From Phoronis australis (taxonomy: Eukaryota > Phoronida > Phoronidae): a DNA stretch of 64,000 nt. The DNA lies in contig NMRA01000589.1 of the NCBI GenBank assembly GCA_002633005.1, positions 156,641 to 220,640 of the forward strand. The letters run 5' to 3'. The notes beneath the pieces were generated by a model. The model was not told the origin of the DNA and did not search any database. It worked only from the letters and a program-made list of their open reading frames with translations. The position numbers and the translations under genes are program-made. Within the stretch, counting starts at the first letter, position 1, and each line of letters opens with the position of its first letter. Shown piece after piece: positions 14,401 through 22,255 of the stretch.

Positions 14401-17400
14401 TTTTGCATTTGTGAGATGAATTATTTAGTTAGTGCTGTAGCTAATATTTTTTAAAACAACTGTTACTGAGCGGCGGTAGGTGTTTGAACACCTCAATCCA
14501 ATCACAGTTGATGCAGGCGTGACGCAAAGTGTAAGTAGCCACAAGTGCTTATATTACACTACTGAACTTTTCTACTTGTTGCAAATACAAAGAATTTTGG
14601 TCACCGGCCTCTGGTTACCAAAGTTGGACTTTCCTGTGATTCATGTTCCATTCCTTCATACGTGTACTGTTGAAGTCAACATAGAACTGGCCTCTGTAAT
14701 CGGTAAAACTAACCCTTAATCAGGATTCTGTTTAAAAACTGAGTATTGGCTATGGCCTAGCTCTTCTGATCATAAATTGATCAGGTCTCTCTCATTTGAT
14801 CATAATTAATATGTAGTTACGTTGTTATGAATGACATCTCGTTTCCGCTTGTTCTATAACAGTGCTTGTAAGGTGCTTTGTCTTTGGGACGCACGCTGCA
14901 CATAAATACATAATGAATACATTAATGTTCGACATATGTCCCGAATAACCATAAGTAATGCGTTCGTCGCAACTGAGCTCGTTACCACGAAAAGGAGACA
15001 AAGGTAGGCGAAATAAGTTCATTTATTATGACAAAATTCAAGTACAAGGAATGCAATGGAAAATAAAACACGAAAGATAAAAATGACAGCGATGGATAAC
15101 GGTACGAGAAGGTGGTGAAAGTGATCGAATTTAGAGGGTGGCTCAATAGGTTTAAGCGCGTACGTCTATGTGGCTGACACAGTAAAGATGAACTGAAACA
15201 TGTGGATTTGAGAACATAGAAAATACCTTAGGACATGTGAAAATCATCAGCCTATAAGAACAAAATGCTGACCAAACTCAAGCAATGATAACACAAGACC
15301 AATCAGACGACTGGTAATAGGCGTCGTGTAGTCTTGCACAAAGGAATTAATGGACTGGTCCGAAATGATGAAAAAGAGGGGAAAGGAAGACGAGTTGATA
15401 TGCTCACATAAATAAAATAGAATGAATTGAAACGAAAAAAATAAATGATTATTTCAGATCACCGAATACAACAGTGGGGTGACAATGCGCACGATAACTC
15501 TAAGTACTGCATCTTCTATCTACAATGATAACCCCAAAGTTAACTACTTGACAGTCAAGGGCCCCACGTTTGCAGTAAACCTGGACAGTGACGCGTCAAG
15601 CACCGGAAGGGGCGTGGCATTGTCATGGGTGACTTTGCCGTTAGGTCAGTCTCAATGTGTTTCATTCAGAAAGTTGCAACCGTGATAAAGGAATTGATGC
15701 GGTGGCGTTTGTGTGTAAATGTGCCGTCATGAAATAATTTAAATGTAAATTAAATTTGAAACAGGTTCCTAGATACATTTGTATTTTGTTCCAACAAATG
15801 TACATTTCATTCAATTTCTGATGTTGCATTTTACACGTGCCCAGCTGTAGTTTCAAACAGCGTCTTTTGAAAATGTCGTTAATACTTGTTAAAACAGCAA
15901 AAACTGTATCGAGAATCATAACGAAAGTTGGTAAGCTGTTCATGTTGAGGAGAACATCTGACTTGCTGTGCGCCCCCTAACGACTATTTTAAGTTTGCTA
16001 GCATTGCTCCCTTTAGCGGCAATGTTTAAGTTAATGCCCATCCGCAGTATCTGCAATGTATGTGATGCACTTAGTGGGCGCCTTGCGTCTCCCTTGCGAG
16101 CCAATTTTTCATGAAAGGCTAATGTTTTCCATTCATTTTCTATACAAAATTCGTGTATAATTTCAGCACACACTAAAGAGGACGTGGCAATCAACGATAC
16201 CGTCCGTAGCGGTTTCCTCATCAGCCCTCAGTATTCCTCCGCTTACCCACCTGGCTTTCAGTACAGTTGGTTCTTCAACACGTCGGCAGTCAACGGGTCT
16301 TATAGCATATCCTTCTTAATCGTTACGTTGAGGATGGAAAACTGTTGTGACTATATTGAGGTAATACTGAACTTCTGAGACTGGTTCTGTGGCACCGTTG
16401 GCCCTACTGAATTTTAACTTCCGAACTTTGTTTAATCCTAAAATTGATTTCAATAATCTGCCTTGTCTTACATTTAGCCTGCGTTCGCGAAAAAGCAAAA
16501 TCCATCGTGTATTGCAGGCGAAGAACGTAATCACATTAGCTTTTTGTTATGGGTCTGCGGGAGGCGCTTCTACATTTGTTCATAACACAATTTCAGTTTT
16601 ATTCTTCTAAGCTGCAAGTCAAAGGAATACGTGGAAAAATATTTTCTGTTTTTACATAGTCTACTCGTTATATTTCCCGACACTTTGTTGTTAGGTGTTT
16701 GACCTAGATGAAGACGGTAACCGCGTGGCGTCGCGGGGTCGCCTCAGTGGCGCGGACGTGACTCATTACACTATGCAGGACACTACAAGCAGCTTTGTGG
16801 AGCTTTACTTCTACAGTGATCCCAGCATTGTGAGCGAAGGGTTCACGCTGGTCTGGGTGGCACGGAGCACGGTACCTACGACAATTTTAACATTCTTCGA
16901 CACCCCGGGCAACACTCCTGGTAAATATATTGCAATTTCTGTGCGGATTGAAAAATAACTGCGTCCATTATAAAAGGGGATAATTCCTTTTATTCCCTGT
17001 CTATTCAAAATTTTTGTGCTTATATCGCCCAGAATAGTACACCTAATTTTGACGCCCTTGTGCTTTCAAACTTGATAGATCTGTAAATAATCCACGCTAC
17101 AAGAAGTATTGTACTTTTTACAATTCCTCTAGAAAAGGTGCTACAAAACCGCGTTCTTTCAAAAAGTAACTCAATTTGCCATTATTAGAAGTATACTAAA
17201 CCCAGTATTGGCCCGTTCATATTTACAAAAAAACGAGATTGGCACCCTGCTCTCTAAAACAAAATAATTCTCTAACACTCTAAAACCATAAAAAAGTTCG
17301 CGACAACAGTAGGAAAAGCCCCCCCCCACCACCACCAGAAGCCATAATTTCCTTTTGTGACACAGTGAGTATGTGTGTCTTCATTGAATCCTACTGTAAT

Positions 17401-20327
17401 TATGCGCCCACATATTTATATGTGGACGCATTATGCCGTCATCTCCGTCCGTCCGTACGGGCGGCGTCCGTCCGGCGTCGGGTGTCCGGCGTCCGGCGTC
17501 CGCTGCTCTATCTCCAAAACCCTTTGACATACGTTCATGAAATTTGGCACATATGTTCCATTCATGAATGGGACGGCATGTGAGAACTTTTGGACGGATC
17601 CGACTACCGGTGTGCCCCCTAGTGGCAATTTTAGTTTTTTACGCTTACCTTTGTATCTTCAAAAGTCCTGAACGGATTTTCATGAAATTTGGTATGTAGG
17701 CACCTATTAGTGAGATGACGCTATCCTCCCGTTTTCAGATGGATTNNNNNNNNNNNNNNNNNNNNNNNNNNNNNNNNNNNNNNNNNNNNNNNNNNNNNNN
17801 NNNNNNNNNNNNNNNNNNNNNNNNNNNNNNNNNNNNNNNNNNNNNNNNNNNNNNNNNNNNNNNNNNNNNNNNNNNNNNNNNNNNNNNNNNNNNNNNNNNN
17901 NNNNNNNNNNNNNNNNNNNNNNNNNNNNNNNNNNNNNNNNNNNNNNNNNNNNNNNNNNNNNNNNNNNNNNNNNNNNNNNNNNNNNNNNNNNNNNNNNNNN
18001 NNNNNNNNNNNNNNNNNNNNNNNNNNNNNNNNNNNNNNNNNNNNNNNNNNNNNNNNNNNNNNNNNNNNNNNNNNNNNNNNNNNNNNNNNNNNNNNNNNNN
18101 NNNNNNNNNNNNNNNNNNNNNNNNNNNNNNNNNNNNNNNNNNNNNNNNNNNNNNNNNNNNNNNNNNNNNNNNNNNNNNNNNNNNNNNNNNNNNNNNNNNN
18201 NNNNNNNNNNNNNNNNNNNNNNNNNNNNNNNNNNNNNNNNNNNNNNNNNNNNNNNNNNNNNNNNNNNNNNNNNNNNNNNNNNNNNNNNNNNNNNNNNNNN
18301 NNNNNNNNNNCCCTAGTGGCAATTTTATTTTTTTACGTTTAACTTTGTATCTTCAAAAGTCCTTAACGGATTTTCATGAAATTTGGTATGTAGGCACCTA
18401 TTAGTGCGTTGATGCTATCCTCCCGTTTTCGGATGGATTCGACCTAGTTTGCGACACGCAGTAGCCATTTTTACTGTTTTTTAGTCTGTTTTTTGGCGTC
18501 CACCCCTCTATCAACCAAACCGCTCTAAGTATGATTGTGAAAATTGGGCATGTATGTTCTTACTATGAAGAGGACGGTTGACGCTGAATTTCCCATGACT
18601 TTGATTACTGTGGCGCCTCCTATTGGCAGTTTTTTTTTGCGCCCATGGCTGTATCTCCCAAACCGTTTGCAGGATCTTTACTAAATTTATGGTGGTAAAT
18701 TTGTTTTTAATTCTATGTTTTTGTGGTGCTTTAAGCAACTGATGTATAGGATGTGCTTGTATTATGAAGATCACTCACATTTTGCCCCTAGCCTATTGAG
18801 GAGACAATAACCATGCCTTTCCATTTTGCAAAGCACAACATACTACATATATGCCCTCTACTGGCCACTATATGGTACCAATAAACAACCCTAGAAGTAT
18901 ACCGTATACGGTGCAATTGTGGGCGCATTTCAACGCTCTGCGTTGCTCTTGTTAGTCAAGCTAGACGCCAATGGTGCTTTACCAGGGCACAGAAAGACGA
19001 TTGGTTGACATCGCCAAAACAGGGTTTTGCGTTTGTTTAAACTGATCCCAAGCTGTTCTTTCCTTAGAACTAATTTCTGGGCTTGGGAAAACTGAAAATT
19101 TGTTATTGTTTGGAAGACGCAATAACTTGGCTTGACCCTGCATTTCATATACGTTGAGTGTCAAGCACAAATTGTCATAATTACTTCCTAATTCAACAAA
19201 TATACCTCCGTCTGTGGAACACCTGTAGAACTGATTCTAGTATCAAGTCACTTTTTTGAAGAAAGCGGATTTGTATCCGATTTATACGTCAACTGCAGTC
19301 TTGTGGAAAATACGTTGGACAAGCGGAGAGCGTGCAGGTTCTACAAGGCATTGATCGTTTTCATGTGCATCAAAAACGTATTTCTGCGAACTCTTGGTTT
19401 TGCATTAGTTGCATTTGCTTAAAACCCATATTTGTCATCTTTATTAACACGGGTCTATTCCACATTAATTTTTGTTTTGTTCCAGAGGCTGTTGCCGCCT
19501 GCGTCATCGTATTCGTTGCTGTTGTCAGTTTGTTAGCACTCATTTGTTACTGCACGAAAACTGACTCGGGACGTATGTCAAGCGTAAAGACTTCTCAATC
19601 TAACAAAAAAGATATCGTCTTGGAAGATGTAGAAGAAGCAGACGGCAAATCACTACCTAATGACAATGTGACAGAAACGGACGAGGGAGGCTCAGAAAAA
19701 GACAAAGACACAGTTGCTGATGACCAAATGGAATCCCTCGATAAAAGTGACAAAGACACAAAGGGATTGAGTGCTGCTGATGCAGATAGGGGTGACATGA
19801 ACGTAGTGCAATATGAAGTGTTAAACATGTCTGGAACTAATACGCCTGCACCCTTCGCTTACGATACCGTAAACCCAGAACGGCGAAGTGTCGCGTCGCC
19901 CTCTGGTGTTAGTGCTTCTGACGTCACTCCGCTGGATGTGTCCTATAACCCAGACGGTTTGTACAATGAAGAGTCCTATGGGCAACCGTTAAAATTAGCC
20001 ACCGAAGGAGGACTTGATATAACGATTGCGCCAAAGACGGAAGAAGTACAAGTGCCAAAATTACAATCTCCAAGAAAGAAGAGGTTTTCGCTTACGCCAA
20101 GTTCAGAACGGCAGCGAAAATCATTGCTTAACACTAGAAGATTTAGTGTTCCAGCAGATATTGCCGCAAAGACGAGTCGCAATGCGGATGACTTACCTAG
20201 ATACGATATGGATTTTGCGGAGGAAAATGGGACACATGTTGCTCCCTCTAGTGACCAGCTGTATGGAGATGATGGCGTCAGCCATCCAGTTCTAACTCAG
20301 TCAGAAAATGAAGTTTCTTATGTTTGA
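494..20327 (+). CDS. multi-CUB single-pass membrane protein, 5' partial, 20 visible exons
   Basis: The span includes introns. Twenty exons join without a frame break to 1,418 residues and a stop. Order: second half of a CUB domain (called CUB0), nine complete CUB domains (CUB1-CUB9), a transmembrane helix near residues 1140-1161 and a long acidic then basic cytoplasmic tail. Each CUB is split into two exons by a phase-0 intron, and CUBs are separated by phase-1 introns. First halves carry the family pattern G.I.SP.YP..Y and end in E.CCD or a similar acid-containing motif; second halves carry F.SD...GF.L.W, whose Asp is typical of calcium-binding CUB domains. CUB domains bind proteins outside the cell, so a surface receptor or adhesion role is inferred. 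No protease, LDLR or EGF domain is visible. The signal peptide must lie upstream. I cannot name an orthologue. Introns range from about 260 bp to 2.6 kb and hold the mobile elements and microsatellites listed separately. Confidence 0.85.
1668..1840 (+). CDS. exon: CUB1, first half
   Basis: TTTTAG acceptor and GTAAGG donor; starts in phase 1 and ends in phase 0. Encodes GEITSPSYPGYYPNS and ends EACCDFLE, with the double Cys found in five of the nine first halves. Confidence 0.85.
2437..2599 (+). CDS. exon: CUB1, second half
   Basis: Acceptor TTATAG, donor GTGCGT. Begins IYEID and carries FFSDPAITYQRGFALTY, the SDPAI-type ending shared by the odd-numbered domains. Ends in phase 1. Confidence 0.8.
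3155..3333 (+). CDS. exon: CUB2, first half
   Basis: Of three nearby AG sites, only the one after CTACCTGAAG gives the required phase-1 start. Encodes APNFPGVYPLS and ends EEAFDFLK, with no double Cys. Confidence 0.8.
5011..5188 (+). CDS. exon: CUB2, second half
   Basis: Acceptor TTTTTTCTACAG, donor GTAAGA. Begins IYEIK and carries FFSDIDIAYNSGFYLG, an SDI-type ending closest to that of CUB6. Confidence 0.85.
5922..6100 (+). CDS. exon: CUB3, first half
   Basis: Acceptor TTCGTTCTTAG, donor GTATTA. Encodes GEITSPNYPLAYPE and ends EMHYDKLQ, without the double Cys. Confidence 0.85.
6806..6965 (+). CDS. exon: CUB3, second half
   Basis: Acceptor TTTTCCAAG, donor GTGAGT. Begins VMDSQ and carries YSDEAITYEKGFSITW. 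Ends in phase 1. Confidence 0.85.
7504..7540. repeat. CT/GT dinucleotide microsatellite
   Basis: Run of CT followed by TATATGCG and GT repeats, in the intron between CUB3 and CUB4. Confidence 0.85.
8055..8230 (+). CDS. exon: CUB4, first half
   Basis: Acceptor GTTGCCAG, donor GTGTGT. Encodes GLITSPGYPNFYPT and ends ETCCDYLQ with the double Cys. The microsatellite cluster of the next intron starts about 90 bp downstream. Confidence 0.85.
8321..8366. repeat. (CTG)n microsatellite
   Basis: About fifteen CTG units in the intron of CUB4, creating a false poly-Leu frame. Confidence 0.95.
8421..8630. repeat. compound AAT/ATT/GTT trinucleotide microsatellite
   Basis: Long run of ATA, then GTA, ATT and GTT units close to the CTG run, in the same intron. 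It creates false poly-Ile and poly-Asn/poly-Tyr frames on the two strands. Confidence 0.95.
8922..9093 (+). CDS. exon: CUB4, second half
   Basis: Acceptor GGTTTCAG, donor GTGTGT. Begins IYNLV and carries FFISDMRLTYRGFSLGW. The stretch NTVEVFFISD parallels NSVEVYMYSD of CUB0. Confidence 0.85.
9330..9676. mobile_element. 347-bp inverted-repeat element (MITE) with TAATT target duplication
   Basis: Arms of about 115 bp are near-perfect inverted repeats starting CACGGGTGAGAAACAACATG and rich in GACCGCCGG. TAATT stands on both sides (9325-9329 and 9677-9681). It has no coding capacity and sits in an intron of the CUB gene. Confidence 0.85.
9971..10149 (+). CDS. exon: CUB5, first half
   Basis: Acceptor TTCTCTGTAG, donor GTAACT. 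Encodes GEILSPNYPQQYSS and ends EDCCDNVT. The double Cys is kept, but the residues after it (NVT) replace the usual Tyr/Phe-Leu pattern and create a possible N-glycosylation site. Confidence 0.85.
11105..11270 (+). CDS. exon: CUB5, second half
   Basis: Acceptor TTGCCTGTAG, donor GTAAGA. Begins GYLID and carries FFYADPAISAGGFKILW. Ends in phase 1. Confidence 0.85.
11678..11853 (+). CDS. exon: CUB6, first half
   Basis: Acceptor AATTTTTCAG, donor GTAAAT. Encodes GKIYGPGYPGSYRV and ends ELNWDEFR, without the double Cys. Confidence 0.85.
12113..12287 (+). CDS. exon: CUB6, second half
   Basis: Acceptor CTTTCTATCTAG, donor GTAAAT. Carries FTSDIDTVYAKSFYLGW, close to CUB2, and a Cys pair (CSGASC) at roughly the position of the CUB0 pair. 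Confidence 0.85.
12558..12730 (+). CDS. exon: CUB7, first half
   Basis: Acceptor TACATTCAG, donor GTGAGT. Encodes GVIISPNYPSTYND and ends ETGYDFLE, without the double Cys. Confidence 0.85.
13062..13248 (+). CDS. exon: CUB7, second half
   Basis: Acceptor ATAAACAG, donor GTATGT. Begins IRKVK and carries YFNSDPAISSRGFKLHW. Confidence 0.85.
13846..13985 (+). mobile_element. small palindromic MITE, family with TIR CAGTAACGCTAGGACCT, copy A
   Basis: About 140 bp in the intron between CUB7 and CUB8. Shares ends (TTCAGTAACG ... GCGAGGTCCTAG) and the inner block TAATCTCGCGAAGTC with the three other copies. Confidence 0.8.
14106..14299 (+). CDS. exon: CUB8, first half
   Basis: Acceptor CATTTACAG, donor GTAAGA. 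It is longer than its siblings and the SPxYP core is altered to TPHYGSGNYS. Ends EFCCDTFQ with the double Cys. Confidence 0.8.
15458..15644 (+). CDS. exon: CUB8, second half
   Basis: Acceptor TTATTTCAG, donor GTCAGT. Begins ITEYN and carries NLDSDASSTGRGVALSW. The GF of the other copies is GV here; this is the most diverged second half. Confidence 0.8.
16167..16360 (+). CDS. exon: CUB9, first half
   Basis: Acceptor TATAATTTCAG, donor GTAATA. Encodes GFLISPQYSSAYPP and ends ENCCDYIE with the double Cys. Confidence 0.85.
16695..16920 (+). CDS. exon: CUB9, second half, plus juxtamembrane linker
   Basis: Acceptor TTGTTGTTAG, donor GTAAAT. Carries YFYSDPSIVSEGFTLVW, then about 20 extra residues rich in Thr and Pro that form the stalk before the membrane helix of the next exon. 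Confidence 0.85.
17400..18700 (+). repeat. tandem repeat of ~150-bp units in the last CUB intron, interrupted by the gap
   Basis: Each unit has the core TATCTnCnAAACC...TTCATGAAATTTGG...CCTAGTGGCAATTTT, seen near 17503, 17651, 18346, 18503 and 18650. The first unit is preceded by a GC-rich GTCCGTCCG/CGGCGTCCGG stretch (17440-17505). Sequence on both sides of the N run matches the same unit, so the gap probably covers more copies. Repeats of this style are scattered in several marine invertebrate genomes (recalled, not checked). Confidence 0.7.
17746..18310. other. assembly gap (565 N)
   Basis: Run of N inside the tandem repeat above. Apparent open frames across it are artefacts. Confidence 0.99.
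19486..20327 (+). CDS. last exon: transmembrane helix and cytoplasmic tail
   Basis: Acceptor TTTTGTTCCAG, phase-1 start, TGA stop at 20325-20327. A 22-residue hydrophobic helix (AVAACVIVFVAVVSLLALIC and following) leads into a tail of about 255 residues. The tail is first acidic and rich in Asp, Glu and Ser, then basic, with RKKRFSLTP and RRFSVP; both look like basophilic kinase sites, and RRFSVP also fits a 14-3-3 mode-1-like pattern. The last residues, SYV, match a class I PDZ ligand (S/T-x-hydrophobic). Tyrosines in LYNEESY, YDTV and LYGDD could be phosphorylated. The tail therefore suggests a signalling or scaffold-anchored receptor. There is no enzymatic domain. Confidence 0.85.
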
Positions 20328-20807
20328 AGCAAGTTACATTGTTCTATCAAAATGCCTAAATTCCCTGTATTGCGATGTCTAAATGAACCTGTAGTTGTGA
20401 CATTTGTATGCTACATGCACTGCACATGTAACATGCGGACAATGTAGAACTTCAGGCCCCAGTTGCATAAAAGTTTTACGCCGTATAGAACAATGACTTC
20501 GCATTATCACGCGCCACGTTGTTATTGTTGAACAATGCACCTGACCTTATGCAACAATTAAACTTATCCAGAAGATAATTTTTAAGTTTTATGCAACCTA
20601 GCCCAGGTGTAAATTTTGCTTATGTGCTGCACCACACTCTGTTAATTTTTGTGAAATGGGGTTTAAAAATCCACCTCGTCAGATTACGTTCTTGTTCTGG
20701 AATCATAAACAGTATGAAAATACCACAGAGAAAACATACTTCTGTTGCACACCAAAGTGCATTTTTATTGATAATTTGCCAAATAACATGTGAATATAAA
20801 GTATACA

Positions 20808-20813
20808 AATAAA
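20808..20813 (+). promoter_or_regulatory. polyadenylation signal AATAAA of the CUB gene
   Basis: AATAAA about 480 bp after the stop, in an AT-rich 3' UTR. It is the first canonical signal I see downstream of the stop. Confidence 0.6.
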
Positions 20814-20964
20814 GCTTAACACGTGAATATAACAAAATAATTTCAATTCATCATGCAATTCTTCCTTAGTCTCCTAAAATGCAAAAAACAGTATTCACCT
20901 GCCACCCCTTGAGCTAAATCTACGTAGATAAAATCAAGGCAGGCCAAACTATCTCCATACCAGG

Positions 20965-21115
20965 CGTGCGTTTAGTAATGCTTGGACCTACGCTAGGACA
21001 CATCTAAAATTTAGTCAAGGTCACGTATTCTCATTTACAATACACGGCAATCTCTAACGTAATCTCGCGAAGTCTTGCCTTTTTGGCGAGGTCCTGGCGT
21101 TACTGCACTGGAGGC
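20965..21115 (+). mobile_element. same MITE family, copy B
   Basis: Starts GCGTGCGTTTAGTAATGC, contains TAATCTCGCGAAGTC and ends GGCGAGGTCCTGGCGTTACT; lies between the CUB gene and the minus-strand gene. Confidence 0.8.
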
Positions 21116-21205
21116 TGGTCACGTCAATGCATATTGCGGACTGGTTTGATACGAGTGAACAAGGATCTGCTGCATGAAAGTGACTTGAGAATTACAGAAA
21201 TCTGC

Positions 21206-21332
21206 CTCCCGTTTAGTAATGCTAGGACCTCGCTAAAAGGCAAGACTTCGCGAGATTACGTGAGATGTTGCTGTTTATTTTAAATGAGAGCACGTGATTT
21301 TGGCTAGGTCCTAAGGTAGCTGAACCCACGCC
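21206..21332 (-). mobile_element. same MITE family, copy C (inverted relative to B)
   Basis: Starts CCTCCCGTTTAGTAATGC, contains GACTTCGCGAGATTACG and ends near GAACCCACGCC. It faces copy B across about 90 bp. Confidence 0.8.
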
Positions 21333-21563
21333 AGGTCTCTCGCTCCTATCTCGTGATTGACGAATAAAGCCTTGGCCAAGTAATTGCAAGGGCATGATGG
21401 AGTTTAGAGAACTAATTTATAGTTTATCTTGGAAACCAACAGTTACGCGCACTTTTGAGATTAATTATCTTTAGGATTCTGAAATAGTTGCATGGACTTT
21501 TAGAACAAATTTCTGTCTTAAGTAACGTAATTTCTGTCTTATTGACTTCGTGAAACTATGACC

Positions 21564-21796
21564 GTTCCAGGAAAACTGACTTAGCTAAAACAAATCTTAA
21601 ATTTAAGCCAGTTTTAATATGAAAGTTCCATTTGTCTTAAATCCGTTACAAGAAAGGAGACTTAAGTTAGACTTGAGTTTCTGACTCAGGTTTTATCTTA
21701 AGTTCAACAACTTAAGAGATGTGGAAGTTTCAAATTTAAAAGTTGAGACAAACATTAGACTTAAGTGAAATTTGAACTTAGTCAGTTTCTTGGAAC
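21564..21796. mobile_element. inverted-repeat element with TIR GTTCCARGAAAACTGACT
   Basis: Left end GTTCCAGGAAAACTGACTTA mirrors right end CTTAGTCAGTTTCTTGGAAC. The interior is rich in CTTAAG and TTTAAG motifs. No coding capacity. Confidence 0.55.
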
Positions 21797-21849
21797 TAGC
21801 CCCAAACCTCTGACCTGGTGGTAAAGGTTGAGTCAAACCAACTGACACA

Positions 21850-21855
21850 TTTATT
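21850..21855 (-). promoter_or_regulatory. polyadenylation signal AATAAA of the amylase-domain gene
   Basis: TTTATT on the plus strand, i.e. AATAAA about 155 bp after the stop codon of the minus-strand gene. Confidence 0.6.
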
Positions 21856-22008
21856 GAGGTGGAACTACAGGGACATTGAAAGGCGAAGCCAACCACAACA
21901 ATATGTCCATTTGCCGCTCTAAATAATTTTGTGAATTGCGTTCAGTTACCGAACCTCGACCCGTTCTCCAAAAAGTAGTGGCAAAGGTATTATGGATGAA
22001 CAGTACTT

Positions 22009-22255
22009 TTAGATTTCGTCTATTCGACATGTTGGTTTGTTGAATTCGAACACATTCATGTAGCCACATCGTGCCATATGGTTCGTCGACTTGTACGGTG
22101 TTACTCCACCTGCGGTTCCCGAGCATAGGTCGTCTTGGAAAATAGCACTCTCCCAGCCGTCCCCCTGCGTCAAGAAGCAACGGAACTCAAACCAACCATT
22201 CCTCGTCTGATTATAGTCCATTAGGAAGTCAAGCATCCAGTAGTGTTCCCCAAAA
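22009..22255 (-). CDS. last exon of the amylase-domain gene
   Basis: Acceptor ATTGTTTCAG, TAA stop at 22011-22009. Encodes [29 protein letters not shown] and [12 protein letters not shown], the most characteristic part of the domain. Confidence 0.8.
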
